Positions 23,510-35,438 are shown, counted from the stretch's first letter. The stretch is 64,000 nucleotides of DNA from Blakeslea trispora (GCA_025331445.1 JAIWNE010000013.1:186001-250000); one strand, 5' to 3'. Numbers and translations: made by a program. The notes: generated by a model from the letters alone, not told the origin.

Positions 23510-24337
23510 TCAAGTAATCACTTCAATAGAAGATGCCTTGTGGGTAAACACAATCTTCTTGAGAGAGGATGTATATTGCATCACGTGACATGCTTGTTCA
23601 AAAGTGTTGATAGTCGATAGATGTCGAATATCAATCGTATTGAGACAGGTCAATCGCTTGACCATGCTATGGACTGAACTTGCCTTAATCTGACACCACT
23701 GTAGCACAATATGCTCTAGATAAGGCAACTTGTGAGCAATGTTATTCAGTGTTGTCTCACTGACCCAACAGCAGTAAGATAGATCCAAATGTCTCAGTTT
23801 GGCTTCAAATGCACTTGCTGTATAAAGCATGGTATCGAGGTGATTGGTAGCATCAATGGTCTTGCATGGCTTGATCATGGTATTCCTTAGACTCAAGCAA
23901 TTCAGTTGCTGGCGACTGGCCTCACCAATCCATGCCAACACTTCAGTAGAGAGCGTACAGTCAGCTAGAGTCAAGGTTTGAAGTTGTCTGGCATTGTTTT
24001 TGATCAGCGGCAAGATACCAGCAGGCGAGACATGAGTACAGTTGGACAGATTCAGTTGTTTAAGATGTCTGGTACCCATAAAAGCATGAAGCACGTGATC
24101 AGTGACATAAGGATGAACAGCTGTCAAGTCCAAGCATTCAATCCATCCTTGGCTATGTGAAGGTAAATAACGGATCAATGCCTCTAGCTGTTCTTTTGAA
24201 GTGATGATGGGGTGTTTATAGATCTTACAGGTGGCTATTGTATTCCAATAGTAACTGACTGTGGCCATCTCAAGCACATCTTGCATTGACAACAAATCAA
24301 CCAATTGACTTGCAATTTCATAAGGTAATTTGTCCAT
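23510..24337 (-). CDS. F-box-like leucine-rich-repeat protein
   Basis: Intronless, 275 aa. The start MDKLPYEIASQLVDLLSMQD has the pattern of an F-box, the SKP1-binding part of SCF ubiquitin ligases. It is followed by about seven LRRs of the cysteine-containing type, for example LKQLNLSNCTHVS, LQTLTLADCTLS, LRHLDLSYCCWVS and LEHIVLQWCQIK. Cys-containing LRRs are typical of FBXL adaptors that pick ubiquitylation targets. The substrate is unknown. Its stop lies only 32 bp from the stop of the convergent kinesin gene, so their transcripts must overlap. The start lies 143 bp from the stop of the next minus-strand gene. Confidence 0.8.
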   Translation of the reverse strand: MDKLPYEIASQLVDLLSMQDVLEMATVSYYWNTIATCKIYKHPIITSKEQLEALIRYLPSHSQGWIECLDLTAVHPYVTDHVLHAFMGTRHLKQLNLSNCTHVSPAGILPLIKNNARQLQTLTLADCTLSTEVLAWIGEASRQQLNCLSLRNTMIKPCKTIDATNHLDTMLYTASAFEAKLRHLDLSYCCWVSETTLNNIAHKLPYLEHIVLQWCQIKASSVHSMVKRLTCLNTIDIRHLSTINTFEQACHVMQYTSSLKKIVFTHKASSIEVIT

Positions 24338-24480
24338 TTGTTAGAAATAATCAAAAGAAAAAAAAAAAGAATCATTTGAAAATGTGTTTTTATTATTATT
24401 ATTTTGTGCTTTTTTTTTTTTTTGAAACATATCAATTTTGTAAGACAATGCTGCTTGTTTTTCTTTTTTCTAAGCTTACC

Positions 24481-25955
24481 TCAAGTACGTGGTAAAAAAC
24501 CAACAGAGAAATGCAAGGTAAATAGCATGGCAGGATGGTCTATTTGGCGCATAAAAGGTGGTAAGACTAGACTAGACTGAGTCAAGGTATGCATGAGCTG
24601 TTGACAGAATTGATCTGGATAGATCATGTGATCTATTGACTTATCCTTTGACCATAATGAAAGGTGTTTTTGAACATGTTGATCTGCTTTGTTTGTACAG
24701 TCTAAATACATCACTTTTGCTACTCGTTTACGTTGAATGTCTTGATCTGTCTGACTATAGCCACCATTAAACAAGATGTGTGTGTCCCAATTAAAGAGCC
24801 ATAGCTTTATATGTAAAGAAGGGGAATTGGTTAATCTGTCTTTTCCATTTTCTTTCTCTTTTCTTACCAAACAATACACTTGTTCACTTTTTCCTTGAAT
24901 AAGAAATTTATGAGTAGCATGCGTTTTAGCAGCACTGACAAGATCAGACATCAAGAAATCAGTAAACACAGGCTGATCAACAGGAGAAGGAGATGGAGCA
25001 ACAGTATATTTGAATATCTTGGCTGCCAGCAGCTCAGATGTCTCATTATACTGTCCCTCACCAATCACGTGATCACATGTAGAACAATGTAGAGTAACCC
25101 ATTTAGTAAATGTACCTTTAGACCACTAAAAAAAATAAAAGTTAATCTATCTGACATGGTAGTAGCTTGTAAGAAAAAAAAAGAGAATTCTTTTTTTCAA
25201 TATAGGATAAGCTTCCCCCATCACAAACTGTTAAATGTCAATTGTTTTTTAATCTTGGATTTTTGTATCGATCAACGATGTAAACTTAGTCATCGCCCAC
25301 CTTCTTGAAAATCCTTATGTTTGGACAGAATGTGCAGAGGGAATGATTGTCTTATCGTTATAGTACTTACATCTTGTTTAGCCAATAAGGTCTTGTCTGG
25401 CTGAACAGCAGCCTGAAGGATATTTTGAGCATGGATTAATACATATGTTGTGCCCACCAAGATAACATTCGGTTTAGCCAGAATGGGTCTCATACGTGAC
25501 TTGTGCTCTTCCGGCTTTGTCTCATGACAGATCCAGCATTCAACCAATTCGTACCAATGTTCCGAAGGTAAATCCTTGAATTGGTATTGGTATGTCTCTA
25601 TCAAAGGCTGAAGACAGTGCTGACAGACAAGGTGGTCTGTCTCGGCAAGATCTTTGGCAGGCCACCATTCTTTTAGCTCAGTCTGTTGAGAACGCTTTTG
25701 TGTGTCTATCAGAGACAGTTTGATTTCCCAGGGTATGAGACTGTCTGTTGAGCTTGTGGTGGGTTGGTTGACAACTAGGTTTTGAGTAGAAACAGACGTA
25801 TTGACCTGAGACAAATCAGCTACTACAGTGTCATTCAGTTTCAGTTGACTGTCTTTTACTTCCAGTAGTCTAGCAACATCGCAACCAGCATCCACCGAGA
25901 TACAAGCCCGCAAGACATTAATATTGCTTAATTCCTCTGCAAAAAAAGGAATCAT
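24481..25955 (-). CDS. HECT-like E2-binding E3 ligase (UBE3D type)
   Basis: Related to UBE3D (E2C-binding protein), an E3-like protein that binds E2 enzymes. Two exons on the minus strand: 25371-25955 and 24481-25125 (409 aa). The first exon has a CxxC pair (VCQHCLQPL, Cys111/114) and HWYELVECWICHE (Cys140/143, His144). The second has LHCSTCDHVIGE (Cys209/212) and a long C-terminal region ending HFSVGFLPRT. This Cys layout with the LVECWxCH motif is what identifies the family. The start at 25955 (MIPFFAEEL) follows a poly-T/CAG stretch that could also be a splice acceptor, so a short upstream exon is possible. It is divergent to the SCAI gene across 343 bp. Confidence 0.82.
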
Positions 25956-26298
25956 TAAAGAAAAAAAAATGAACGCGTTTATTTAAGAAATTTTTTTCTT
26001 CTTCTTCTTCTTTTGAAACAGCGCATTTTGTCTTCTTACTGAATCTTGCTTTTCTATCTCTCTTTTGATAGCATAAACCATCATCTAAACATCTCTTTTT
26101 TCTCCCTCTATTTAATAATAAACAGTTTGAGTATGACATCATCAAAGAGTATACAAGCTTAGAGAAGAAAACAAGCGTATTTTTACTTTCTTTACAAAAG
26201 GAAATGCATCCCTTTTTTTTTTAAAAAATGCCTGTGTAACACAATCGTACTTTTCTTTTCTTCTTTTCTTCTTCTTGTTGCTTGTTTTAACCAACTTG

Positions 26299-29200
26299 AT
26301 GGCAGAGAAGACAAGCTCACTCTATTCTTCAAAAGACGCCAAAATACAAAACAGTTCAGGTAAACATATAAGTGAATAGGATAGCAGACTGCAATAGATA
26401 ACTTTGAATTGCATAAATATATGGATAGCACCTATGGATAGTCAGTCTCTTGCAAACACAGCAAACACTTCAGCACCTTCTCATACAAATACTACCAATA
26501 TCAGTACAAACACAGCTGCAGTAGCCAATGCATTATCCGCTACAGTGGCAGCCAACACAACCACTACAGCAGGACCTCACTCGTCCACTGTAGGCGAAAC
26601 AGTGACAACAGAAACAGGAGATACAATGCGACAACAAAAGTTAGTAGAAGAGTTTCAATATCTGTTGGAAAAGAGTCAGAGTTTGTTTAGTGGATTAAGG
26701 TAAGCTATGGTTGTGTTATCTATCCATCAGGATTATGTTAAACCAAATGTATGATACAGAGATTTACCACCTACTGGAAGTCATCGTCAATGGAGACCGG
26801 TAAGGATAAAGAATCGAGTTATGTAAAAAAAAAAAAAGATGTACTGACTGGAACAAACCATAGTACTTTGAAAAGACATTTGAAGTGTATACAAAAGTAA
26901 GAAAGAGAGAGAGTCAACCAAGTGAACTTTTTTCTTTTCTTTATTGACATATATATTTTGATAGCTATGGAAGTTCCAACAGACACATCGCTCTATTCTA
27001 GAAGACAAGAGTAATTATGGACTGAAGCGATGGGAAGTAGGTGAAATTGCAAGCAAGATTGGTCAACTCTATTATCATTACTAGTAATGTCCCTTTTTTT
27101 TTTCTTGTTTTATAAGCTTCTAACTCATGTATATAACATAGCCTAAGGACGAGTGAGACGAATTATTTGTACGAAGCCTATGTATTCTATGAAGCCATTC
27201 ATGAAAGACAGTATTTCAAGGATATTATTGAAGTCAAAAAGTAAGTCAATCAAGAAAGAGAGACTTTTCTGTGTGTGTCTGTATACTGAATGTTGTCAGA
27301 ATAGTTCTGCACTCATGATCAAAAAGATGCGTTATTATGCTCGATTCATCATTGTCTGTCTGTTGCTCAACAAGGATGAAAATGTCCGCCAACTCATCAC
27401 CGAACTAGAACAGTTGATTGAAGAATACACAAAGAACTTTAAGCCACCAGATGCAAAGGAATGGCAAATGGTCTTGGAGGAAATTCGTACGTTTACTGAA
27501 GCTGAAAAAAAACTAGTCCCCATCAACCTCGATCGAACACCAGACAAGATTCAACATCGCCTGGCTCCTGATTTGGCTGAGAGAAGCATAGGTAACTTAC
27601 CCAAGTTGAGGCTACAGGAAGCCATCTTGGTAGGCAGCTATCAAAAGCAGATCAAGTTCTCCGAATTGACGTTGGATATGTATCGTATGCTACAGTCGCT
27701 TGAACGAAAGCCATTCATCATCCATCCTTCTGTACAGTCTCAAAAGAAACCGAGCGAAGATAAGGAGAAGAAAGAGGCCATCAACAAAGAAGATGGAACA
27801 TCCAAGAACAATAACATCACTGGCTCAACCTATATACCTGCAACAACCAATCCAGTGGTATCCATTCCAGCAACATCTACCAACACTAACCATACGAATT
27901 CAATTCACTCTAATTCCACTAATAATAACACTATTGCGAATAGTATCAGTACGAGTAGTACTATGACTAATCCTGCTACTGCTAATACTACTACTACTAC
28001 TACTACTACTGCTGCTATTAATGCCAATGTCAATGCTTCAAACACAACTGCCTTACCCACCCATATTCCTAATAACACTGCTGCTGGGATTCAGGCAACG
28101 AACACCACAAGCAATACTAATAACACAACATCAACAGCAACAGCACCAGCAGCATCATCTTCTTCAGCAACAACAACAACAATAGCAAACAATACAACAA
28201 ATAATGTAAATACTAATTCAACAGTTTCAGCAGCTGCATCCAATACAGTGCCATCCAGTTCTGCATCAGCTCCTATCAACACAAGCACAGCACATGGGAT
28301 GACCAGTCAGAATGAAAAGAATGCCAAACGATCTAATCCACACAAGTATCTTCTTTATAGACCTTCGCTAAGTCAACTTTTAGTCTATATTTCAACAGCC
28401 TTTAAAGATACAGGAGATCATGCTGCCCTGCTGTTGTATCTTTCAGCTGATGGCTACACCTATCCCGAAAAGACTGTCACAGGCTATGGTGGTGGTGTCC
28501 TGACTAGCCAACGATCTAAACAGACAACTGATCGACTGAATACAGCTTCCTTGACAAACACAAACATCAACACAATATCTGCAAACACTAATTTAGCAAC
28601 CACATCTTCCATGAATCATACCGGAAGCAATAGCCTGGAAAAAGGAGTCAATGTGATCTCAACACAAGCAGCATCTAGTACTACCACAAACACTATGAAC
28701 ACGACTGGAGCCAACACAACTGCTAACAACAATAACAATACCAACAATCCAAACCAAGCCAATGCTGCAGTGTCTATTACAAATGCATCCGTATCCCATG
28801 CAACTGAGACCATACCTCCTTCAGTCCATTGTTTGCACCCAGCTGATTTGATCCCCTTTAGTCGTAAACCACTTTTTCTTATTGTGGATAGTGATAATAG
28901 TGTAGAATTCAAAAGCATGCCTAATGTGTTTGATCAGCCAGTCATGTGTTTGATGTCACCTGTCGAATACCCTTCTTCTGTGCAAGACAAGAGTGAGATT
29001 GGTAGCCTGTTTACACTCTTTCTTCATACGCCTCTGTTGGGCTTCTGTTCAGTCTCTGATATTGGTAATCTGGATCAATTGAAATGGGATGAGTGTGTTC
29101 GAAAGATTGCAGCTATGGAAAAGTTGATAGGTGACTTGCTTTTGTCTGATGTGAATGTTGGTAAGTGAAGACAAGTGAAGGGGGGAGCATTGAAATGGCT

Positions 29201-29625
29201 GATTGTGATCTACTGTAGATAGAAACATTAAGCGGTTTATGTCGGATGATTTTCTGTATTGCTTTATTGTTCGATTCGTTCTTTGCGGTATTTTTCTGAG
29301 ATATCATTCTTCATTTAAAGATGAAAAGGTAGATTAGATAGCCCTAAAGATGGAACAAGCTCTAACCATCATTCTATGTTAGGCATTTCCTTCTTCTGTA
29401 CCTTCTATGCCTGAGAGTATTTATATTTCAACCGAGATTGTGACCATGTTGGGTGATCTAACAGCCATTGCTGACGTAGGCACCTATTTCAGCTTACCTG
29501 CCTATGCATCCTCTTCTAGCTCTACAACCACTGCAGCTGCCATTATCAACTCTGCCAACCCAATCTCTTCTTCTCCTACTTCTACCATGGCCACACTTGT
29601 AGACACAATCAATACAAAAGAATAA
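26299..29625 (+). CDS. SCAI family protein (suppressor of cancer cell invasion homologue)
   Basis: In animals SCAI is a nuclear cofactor acting in transcription and DNA break repair; the fungal role is unknown. Nine exons: 26299-26359, 26429-26699, 26760-26799, 26864-26896, 26965-27083, 27142-27240, 27305-29160, 29219-29328, 29383-29625 (943 aa). Conserved core: SGLRDLPPTGSHRQWRPYFE, KTFEVYTKLWKFQQTHRSIL, YGLKRWEVGEIASKIGQLYY, LRTSETNYLYEAYVFYEAI and MRYYARFIIVCLLLNKD. About residues 355-545 are an Asn/Thr/Ser/Ala low-complexity linker coded by many different synonymous codons, with a second such stretch near 625-710. The C-terminal conserved part resumes after each. The first exon (MAEKTSS) is chosen because it splices in phase; a start at 26434 is possible. 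Confidence 0.88.
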
Positions 29626-29655
29626 CACAGTTTATTTAAATAACAAATATGAATA

Positions 29656-29657
29656 AC

Positions 29658-29687
<30 letters not shown>
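29656..29687. repeat. (AAT)n microsatellite
   Basis: About ten AAT units in the 66-bp gap between the convergent stops of the SCAI and fungalysin genes. It lies in both 3' UTRs and may vary in length. Confidence 0.9.
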
Positions 29688-29688
<1 letters not shown>

Positions 29689-29691
29689 CAA

Positions 29692-31980
29692 TTATGCGTC
29701 ACAATGAGATGGTAATTCATAACTTTCAACACGTTGTTCAATCCAACCTCTCTTTTCGAGTTTGGCACCTACACCAAGACCACGCTTGGCAAATGCGCGA
29801 TAGATGTCGCAGTGATATTTACCACCCGTCAGCTGTTTCTCAGCTTCCAAGATAGCATCGCGAGCAGAAGCAAAACTAGGATTACAAGGTTGCAATTTCA
29901 TACCATCCATGACCAGTTGCATGGCTAATGTGTTACCATAGGATGTGATATGCTGACGTACTTTCTCAAGTTCATCTTGATCCATAGCTACCTTGTGAGC
30001 ATCAGTGGGTACAGGTGGGAACCATTCAGCTGTAAAGCCTAAGCGATCCACTAGATTCCAATAGACTTCATACAACATCTCGGCCCATACTTCACCCTTA
30101 GCATGTACACCCCAATAATCAAAACGATCCATGATCTTGTAGGTACTTGGATTGGTTGTGTTGGATGTAGAGTATTTGTATTTACGGATACCATCACCAC
30201 CATTGGAATAGTCACCCATACCAAACTCTACTGTACGGTCGTATTCAGGTCGCATACGAATCGTGGTAGCCACAAAGTCTCCCCAGCCTTCACCCATACC
30301 ACCTGCTTCACCCCAGCCAAGACAGTTTGAATTCATGGGGCCACCTGTGAGACGAGTAGAGACACCATGTGTGTATTCGTGGATGACAATACCACTTTCA
30401 AAGTCACCATCTCGCATAGGATGTGTTTGATCCCAAATGTACATGCGCATCTTACCGTGTTTACCATCGGGTGGAGTAGCAAAGTTAGCATTGTTACGGC
30501 CTGAACCATCTTGTGCATTGGCAATCACAGCATCTCCATCACCAGCATTCATCTTACCAGCTCCTCCAGAACGACCACGACCTAGATTGTCTTGTTGGAA
30601 GTTACCAGCCTTCTCATCAAAACCATAACGATAAAAGAAGTCGTGAGCCGTATTGACCCAGTAGAACAGATTGGTGACTGCGGCATCCTCATATTCAGTA
30701 GGTTCTTGCTTATCAAACTGAGCCTCATAATCAAACACGATATCCCCATCCTCATTGACTTTGCCAGCAGGACGATGGTTGTGTTCCCAACCAGAGCCAC
30801 CATCTGGGTTGGTGTGTGTATAAGCATTATTACCGATTGTCACATTGTACGACTTGGCTCCCTTAGCAAGTGCACCTTGAGCATGCCAACCATCAGGACT
30901 TGCCCATGTGTCATGTGGGTTCTTGATCAAGACTTGTTTAGAGTCATTGGGATCATTGTAACCAAAGGGGATTACGTTATAGGCTGCGCTAGATACCCAA
31001 TCAACAAGACTGATGATGGTGCCATCATGAGCGTTCACATGACCATTATACCAATTATCATGCAGCTCATATTCTAAATCCCAGACTAATTGCAAGTCAC
31101 CTTTTTCATTCTGGACATAGGCTTGTCGAGCCTGGACAGGTGATTGGGCAAAAGGCACGTTATCAAATTCAAAGGCAACGGGTGAGTCTTGAGTCTTTGG
31201 TTTGAATGTGGTTGTCATGATCAAATTGTCCGGGATCAGATAATCAACCACAGTAGGATCAGGAAGGGATGTTCGGACAAAGGCCATCAAGGAGAGGACG
31301 GCTTGGGCAGGGGAAATGACATCAGCATGTTCATTGGTTATATCATACAGATAATCCATCTGTTGTTGTTGTTGTTGTTGTTGTCTTAATTTAGGTTGAA
31401 AGAAAACGACTTGACTAAAAGAATTTGAAACCATACGTAGTCCATCTTGTACACGCTAAAATTAAAAAAATAATAACAATGAGATACAAACATAGATGCA
31501 TACGGTATGAAATTTACTTACAGTCAACATATCAGGTTTGTCCTCTGTTAACTTGAGCTTTGGAGTAGGTCTTGCAAATGAATTACCATAAGAAATGATG
31601 TCTCCAAAACGATCGACGTTAATGTTGATGTCACCATTCAAGACCTCCAAGCCATTGACGACTTGACGCAAGTAGACATGTGTCACACCATTCAGATCAG
31701 ATTTATAACTACTCTGAACAACAAATTCACTGTTGGTTAACTCCGATTGTGCAAATGCAATAGCAATATCCTCTGGTTGATCCGTCATGGTGAATGCACT
31801 GTAATCAGTTTGACGTTGTTGCCAGGTGGGTGTACCATATTCCCGATAAGGTACCTCAGGACCGAAGCTACGGGAAAGGCCTTGAAGATACTCTTTACGA
31901 CCGAGATCACCTTGATTGATCACTGCGGCAAATGTGGTTGTAGCTAATAACAAAATAGCTGATGATATAGAATATTTCAT
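29692..31980 (-). CDS. Fungalysin, secreted M36 zinc metallopeptidase
   Basis: Extracellular endopeptidase that digests proteins such as elastin or collagen. Two exons on the minus strand: 31522-31980 and 29692-31455 (740 aa). Signal peptide at 1-18 (MKYSISSAILLLATTTFA). The FTP-type inhibitory propeptide covers roughly residues 40-160, with YLRQVVNGLEVLNGDININV. Mature domain: zinc site HEYTH at about 512-516 with the third ligand Glu at about 542 in GMGEGWGDF; also TNLFYWVNTAHDFFYRYGFD. The intron joins DMLT to RVQDGL. A run of eight Gln (coded mostly by repeated CAA) sits between propeptide and catalytic domain and could vary in length. Complete; a TATA box lies 67-72 bp upstream of the ATG. 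Confidence 0.96.
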
Positions 31981-32046
31981 AGTGTTAAAAAAGAAAAAGT
32001 GTAATCAGGAAATAAAAAAATAAAATAATAAAAAAGAACGGGAGAA

Positions 32047-32052
32047 TTTATA
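32047..32052 (-). promoter_or_regulatory. TATA box of the fungalysin gene
   Basis: TATAAA on the minus strand, 67-72 bp upstream of the fungalysin ATG (31980). It is the only TATA-like site at a plausible distance. Confidence 0.5.
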
Positions 32053-32479
32053 CCAAACAAGCACATTAGATAACTCACATGACGATCAAGTCAAACGCAT
32101 TCCGTATGTACGCGTGGACCTGATAATGTACGAGAGAAAAAAATAATAATAATAAATAAAAGGTCCGAAAGGAAGGAGCGATTTGACTAATTTAGATTGC
32201 ATTATCTTTACAGTTGTTCCAGTGGCCAATTCGCAGATTCAATAAAAGAGTAGATCACAAGCATAACAGCAAAACCAATGATCAGCTTTCTTCCAGAAAT
32301 GGCGTAGCACTATTGTGGCATCACGAGTTCATTCTCTGGCAATTAAAACCATACACAGCTTATTCGCAGATTCAATTTATAAAAGAAAAAAGTGCGGATA
32401 TTAAAAAATCAATCTGTGAGGTTTTTAAAAACACATTTCACAGATAGATTTTATTGAAAACACTTGTATAGGCTTGTAA
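32053..32479. other. Gene-free stretch at the start of the repeat island
   Basis: No supported ORF. The motif TTCGCAGATTCAAT occurs twice, near 32229-32242 and 32363-32376, in direct orientation about 134 bp apart, so a small duplicated or repeated unit may lie here. Confidence 0.35.
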
Positions 32480-33841
32480 TTGATGCAGTTTTCGTACTGG
32501 TTCTTAGAGTGCTTGATTATGTTGTGAAGCTGCTGAAGAGGAAATATGAATGCAGCCTCAACGATTCTCTTTTCAAGCGCTTCAAGGCTTTTGACCAGAA
32601 TGTGGCTCTCTTCATGCTAAGGTTACATTTGTTCTTCATAAACCCATTCACTCGAGACTTCTTGATATCCAAATTAGCAAACTTGTTTGTCAACATTGAA
32701 ACAGCGCCTTCAATAGTTTAACTTGGATCATCATCAAAGAAATCAATCATGTTTGCTGTATCGAACAACAGAAATAAATGTCAAATAACTTCCTGCCTAG
32801 ACTCAGATCATAAACTACCAAATAAAGTGAGAAATTAAGAATATAGGGATACAATCACTGATGGCAGAGCAAACAAGGTGAGTGCCTAATCTGACAACCG
32901 AGCTCTCACTGCTAATATGACAGGAGATTCAAGATTTATCTCTAGACTCACAGTTGCTGTAAGATATTATCTGCACAAGATGATAACGACAAAAGCCCAA
33001 ACTGGTAAGAGCTAGGAGGTTTATCAACACTTTATTATTTGTACCCCAATGCAAGAATCATGAAATTGGCCTGCAATAAATAATTGCCTATTGGTAGATA
33101 AGACAAAGTGTAACGAAGTTAAACATTGTGCATTAGAGACCAAGTTGCTTCTTAACAATAGTTAGAAAGTATAAATAAAAGTAAATCTTGCATACTTGAA
33201 AGATCAATCAGTTTTTTTTTCTATTTTATAAGAAAATAAAGTCGAGTCTTGGTTGTACTTTGCTCTGTTTCCCCCCTTTTTTTGTTATTTCTTAAACCTC
33301 ATCATTACAACAAATCAGACTCTGCTCATAATCTTCTTGAAGGCCTGTTCTGATAGTTGGTCTTTTTTTTTTTAAAAAGAAAACCCTTCCGGATCGTTCT
33401 CATATTTCTTCCATCAACCGCGAGCAGTACTTTCTTTAACACCTGCCTTTAGTGCTGCAGCCCTCACAGACATCAGAAGTTGTATTCTATAGTAAAAACC
33501 AAATGCTTTTTGTCAGTAATATAGACTTGATGCTTCGTCTTCTCTTCTTCATCTCCACTAAGCATAACAATATCCATGTCCTCAGATAAGCCACTATTTG
33601 ATTAGCCTTCGTCAGTATTCATGATGGTAACGTCAGCTCTTTCCATGTAGGTGTCTAAATTAACCAGCTGTTTTAAGGCATAAGGATCTGGCTTTTCGTC
33701 AACAATACCTATGGCCTTAACGCCACTTTCATCGTAAATGCTACCCTGGCCATCTTCACTCAAAAAAACTAACTTTGACATTTTATACAGGATGAAAGAA
33801 AAGATCAATGGGATATGTTTTTCGTTGAAAAAAAGGTTCAA
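32480..33841 (-). pseudogene. Decayed transposase (Tc1/IS630-like, helix-turn-helix type)
   Basis: Three separated minus-strand segments look like one protein in order. The N-terminus is at 33785-33602 (MSKLVFLSEDGQGSIYDESG). A helix-turn-helix segment near 33470-33370 reads MSVRAAALKAGVKESTARG, stop, then KKYENDPEGF. A core segment near 32700-32500 reads MLTNKFANLDIKKSRVNGF, then KNKCNLSMKRATFW. Frames differ and stops intervene, so it is inactive. The HTH sentence (LKAGVKESTARGWW) is the best evidence for a transposase. Family is inferred from overall layout; the DDE catalytic part is not visible. Confidence 0.5.
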
Positions 33842-34382
33842 AAACCTCGCAGATTGAATCTACAAATATGCAAGATCTAACTCAGGCACCATGTTTTCTT
33901 AAATATTATTGGTTGTTCATAGATCTACGTCAGTATACAACCACAATCCTGGTGCCCGTATAATTAATCATTTCTTTTCCTTTTTTTTTTTTGCTATGTC
34001 ACTGTTTGTTGCTAGAAGAGAGCATTTACTGGAAAATCAATACTCGTTTCAGTAATCTGCATATTGTTTCTATCAAATACGCATTTTGCCTTGGTTTGCT
34101 TCGCTGTGCTGTACTTGGTGATGAAACTGCTTACTCATGGTTTTCATCAGGTAAGCTTCTCATTTATTACGAATACTGTTTAAACACAAAGTGAATTTGA
34201 ATTATAGTCTGTTTTTTTGCCTGTGGGCCATTGCAATTGCTGCTACCAATAGTGCTGGTCTTGCCGCTTACACTACCACTGCTACTACGAGTTACCTGTC
34301 TTTGCCACCAAAGGTGTTGATGTACAAAGATCATCAAGGAATAACGCGTCGCTCAAAAAACTCTTTGCTTCATTAGGATTGA

Positions 34383-35035
34383 GAGCTAGTGAACTATCAC
34401 CTATGGTCTTCTTCCAACAGGAGTCATAGTAGGCTTTAGTGTCAATGCGACTTGAGTCCCTTTGTTCACTCATTGGGGCTGACAACTAGGTCTCATAAAT
34501 GGCCTCTTTTAACAGAGTCATAGTAGACTTTAGCGTCGAATGACTTGAGTCCCTTTGTTCATTCATTGGGGCTGACAGCTACAGTCTTATGCCGATAGTT
34601 AGCTTCTTCAACAAGGCTAGATAGGCTTTAGTGTCAACGCGACTTGAGTCCCTTTGTTCACTCATTGGGGCTGACAACTAGGTCTCATAAATGGCCTCTT
34701 TTAACAGAGTCATAGTAGACTTTAGCGTCGAATGACTTGAGTCCCTTTGTTCATTCATTGGGGCTGACAGCTACAGTCTTATGCCGATAGTTAGCTTCTT
34801 CAACAAGGCTAGATAGGCTTTAGTGTCAACGCGACTTGAGTCCCTTTGTTCACTCATTGGGCTGACAACTAGGTCTCACAAATGGCCTCTTTCAACAAGA
34901 GTCATAGTAGGCTTTAGCGTCGAATGACTTGAGTCCCTTTGTTCATTCATTGGGGCTGACAGCTACAGTCTTATGCCGATAGCTAGCTTCTTCAACAAGG
35001 CTAGATAGGCGCTAGTGTCCACGCGACTTAAATCT
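34383..35035. repeat. Tandem repeat with 192-bp higher-order unit (93 + 99 bp halves)
   Basis: The phrase CTTGAGTCCCTTTGTTCA recurs at 34451, 34544, 34643, about 34736, 34835 and about 34927, alternating 93- and 99-bp spacings. Each 192-bp unit has two related halves. One contains TAACAGAGTCATAGTAGACTTTAGCG, the other CAACAAGGCTAGATAGGC. About 3.4 units are present and they are nearly identical. On the minus strand each half reads open from an ATG as M(N/S)EQRDSS plus about 18 residues before a stop (see findings). Confidence 0.85.
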
Positions 35036-35195
35036 CTTTGTTGCAAACGAGTTTAGGGTCATTCGCTATAATTTGTCAAGACTGTAATTTGATAAGCAAA
35101 AGTCGTGTATGTGAGTTTTCAACATCTAACGGTTTGTTTCAGTAGACTAAAAAAAAGGAGTTTGTATGGCGCCAAACACATTCAAGAGCAAACTC

Positions 35196-35268
35196 GTGGC
35201 AGGGCTCTCAACTAGTTAGCGCTCTTGTTTGCCAAACAGGAGTTCGCTCATTTGAACTAGAATGGCGA
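35196..35268 (+). other. tRNA-Gly(GCC)-like sequence, probably a tRNA-derived repeat or pseudogene
   Basis: CTTGT-TTGCCAA-ACAGG forms a 5-bp anticodon stem with a 7-nt loop and anticodon GCC. Upstream GGCTCTCAACTAGTTAGCGC resembles a D-arm/A-box; downstream AGTTC...GAACT forms a T-like stem, but with an 8-nt loop instead of 7. The acceptor ends do not pair well. It is therefore not called a functional tRNA; a tRNA relic or a SINE head is more likely. Confidence 0.35.
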
Positions 35269-35438
35269 TTATCTTTCCTTGATGATATTATACACAAACT
35301 ATGTTTCCAGCTCTGAATCTATGGTCTGTACCCCTATGGCCTGCACCTGGCGGCTTCTGTAATGACCACTTTGGCAGTTTTTCCTCCGGTTTTGCGTTTG
35401 CCTGTTTCTTCGCTTGTAGAATAGTCATTTCTATTGTA

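Noticed and set aside
29734..31389. Several plus-strand frames of 60-160 codons across the fungalysin gene
   Set aside because: All are antisense shadows of the M36 coding sequence.
33994..34376. Possible two-exon small membrane protein (FCLGLLRCAVLGDETAYSWF, then LWAIAIAATNSAGLAAY)
   Set aside because: The start exon meets a stop and the intron phases do not connect the two hydrophobic pieces; too little evidence.
34383..35035. CRISPR or rDNA spacer array
   Set aside because: The 192-bp units are directly adjacent without unique spacers and no rRNA sequence is nearby.
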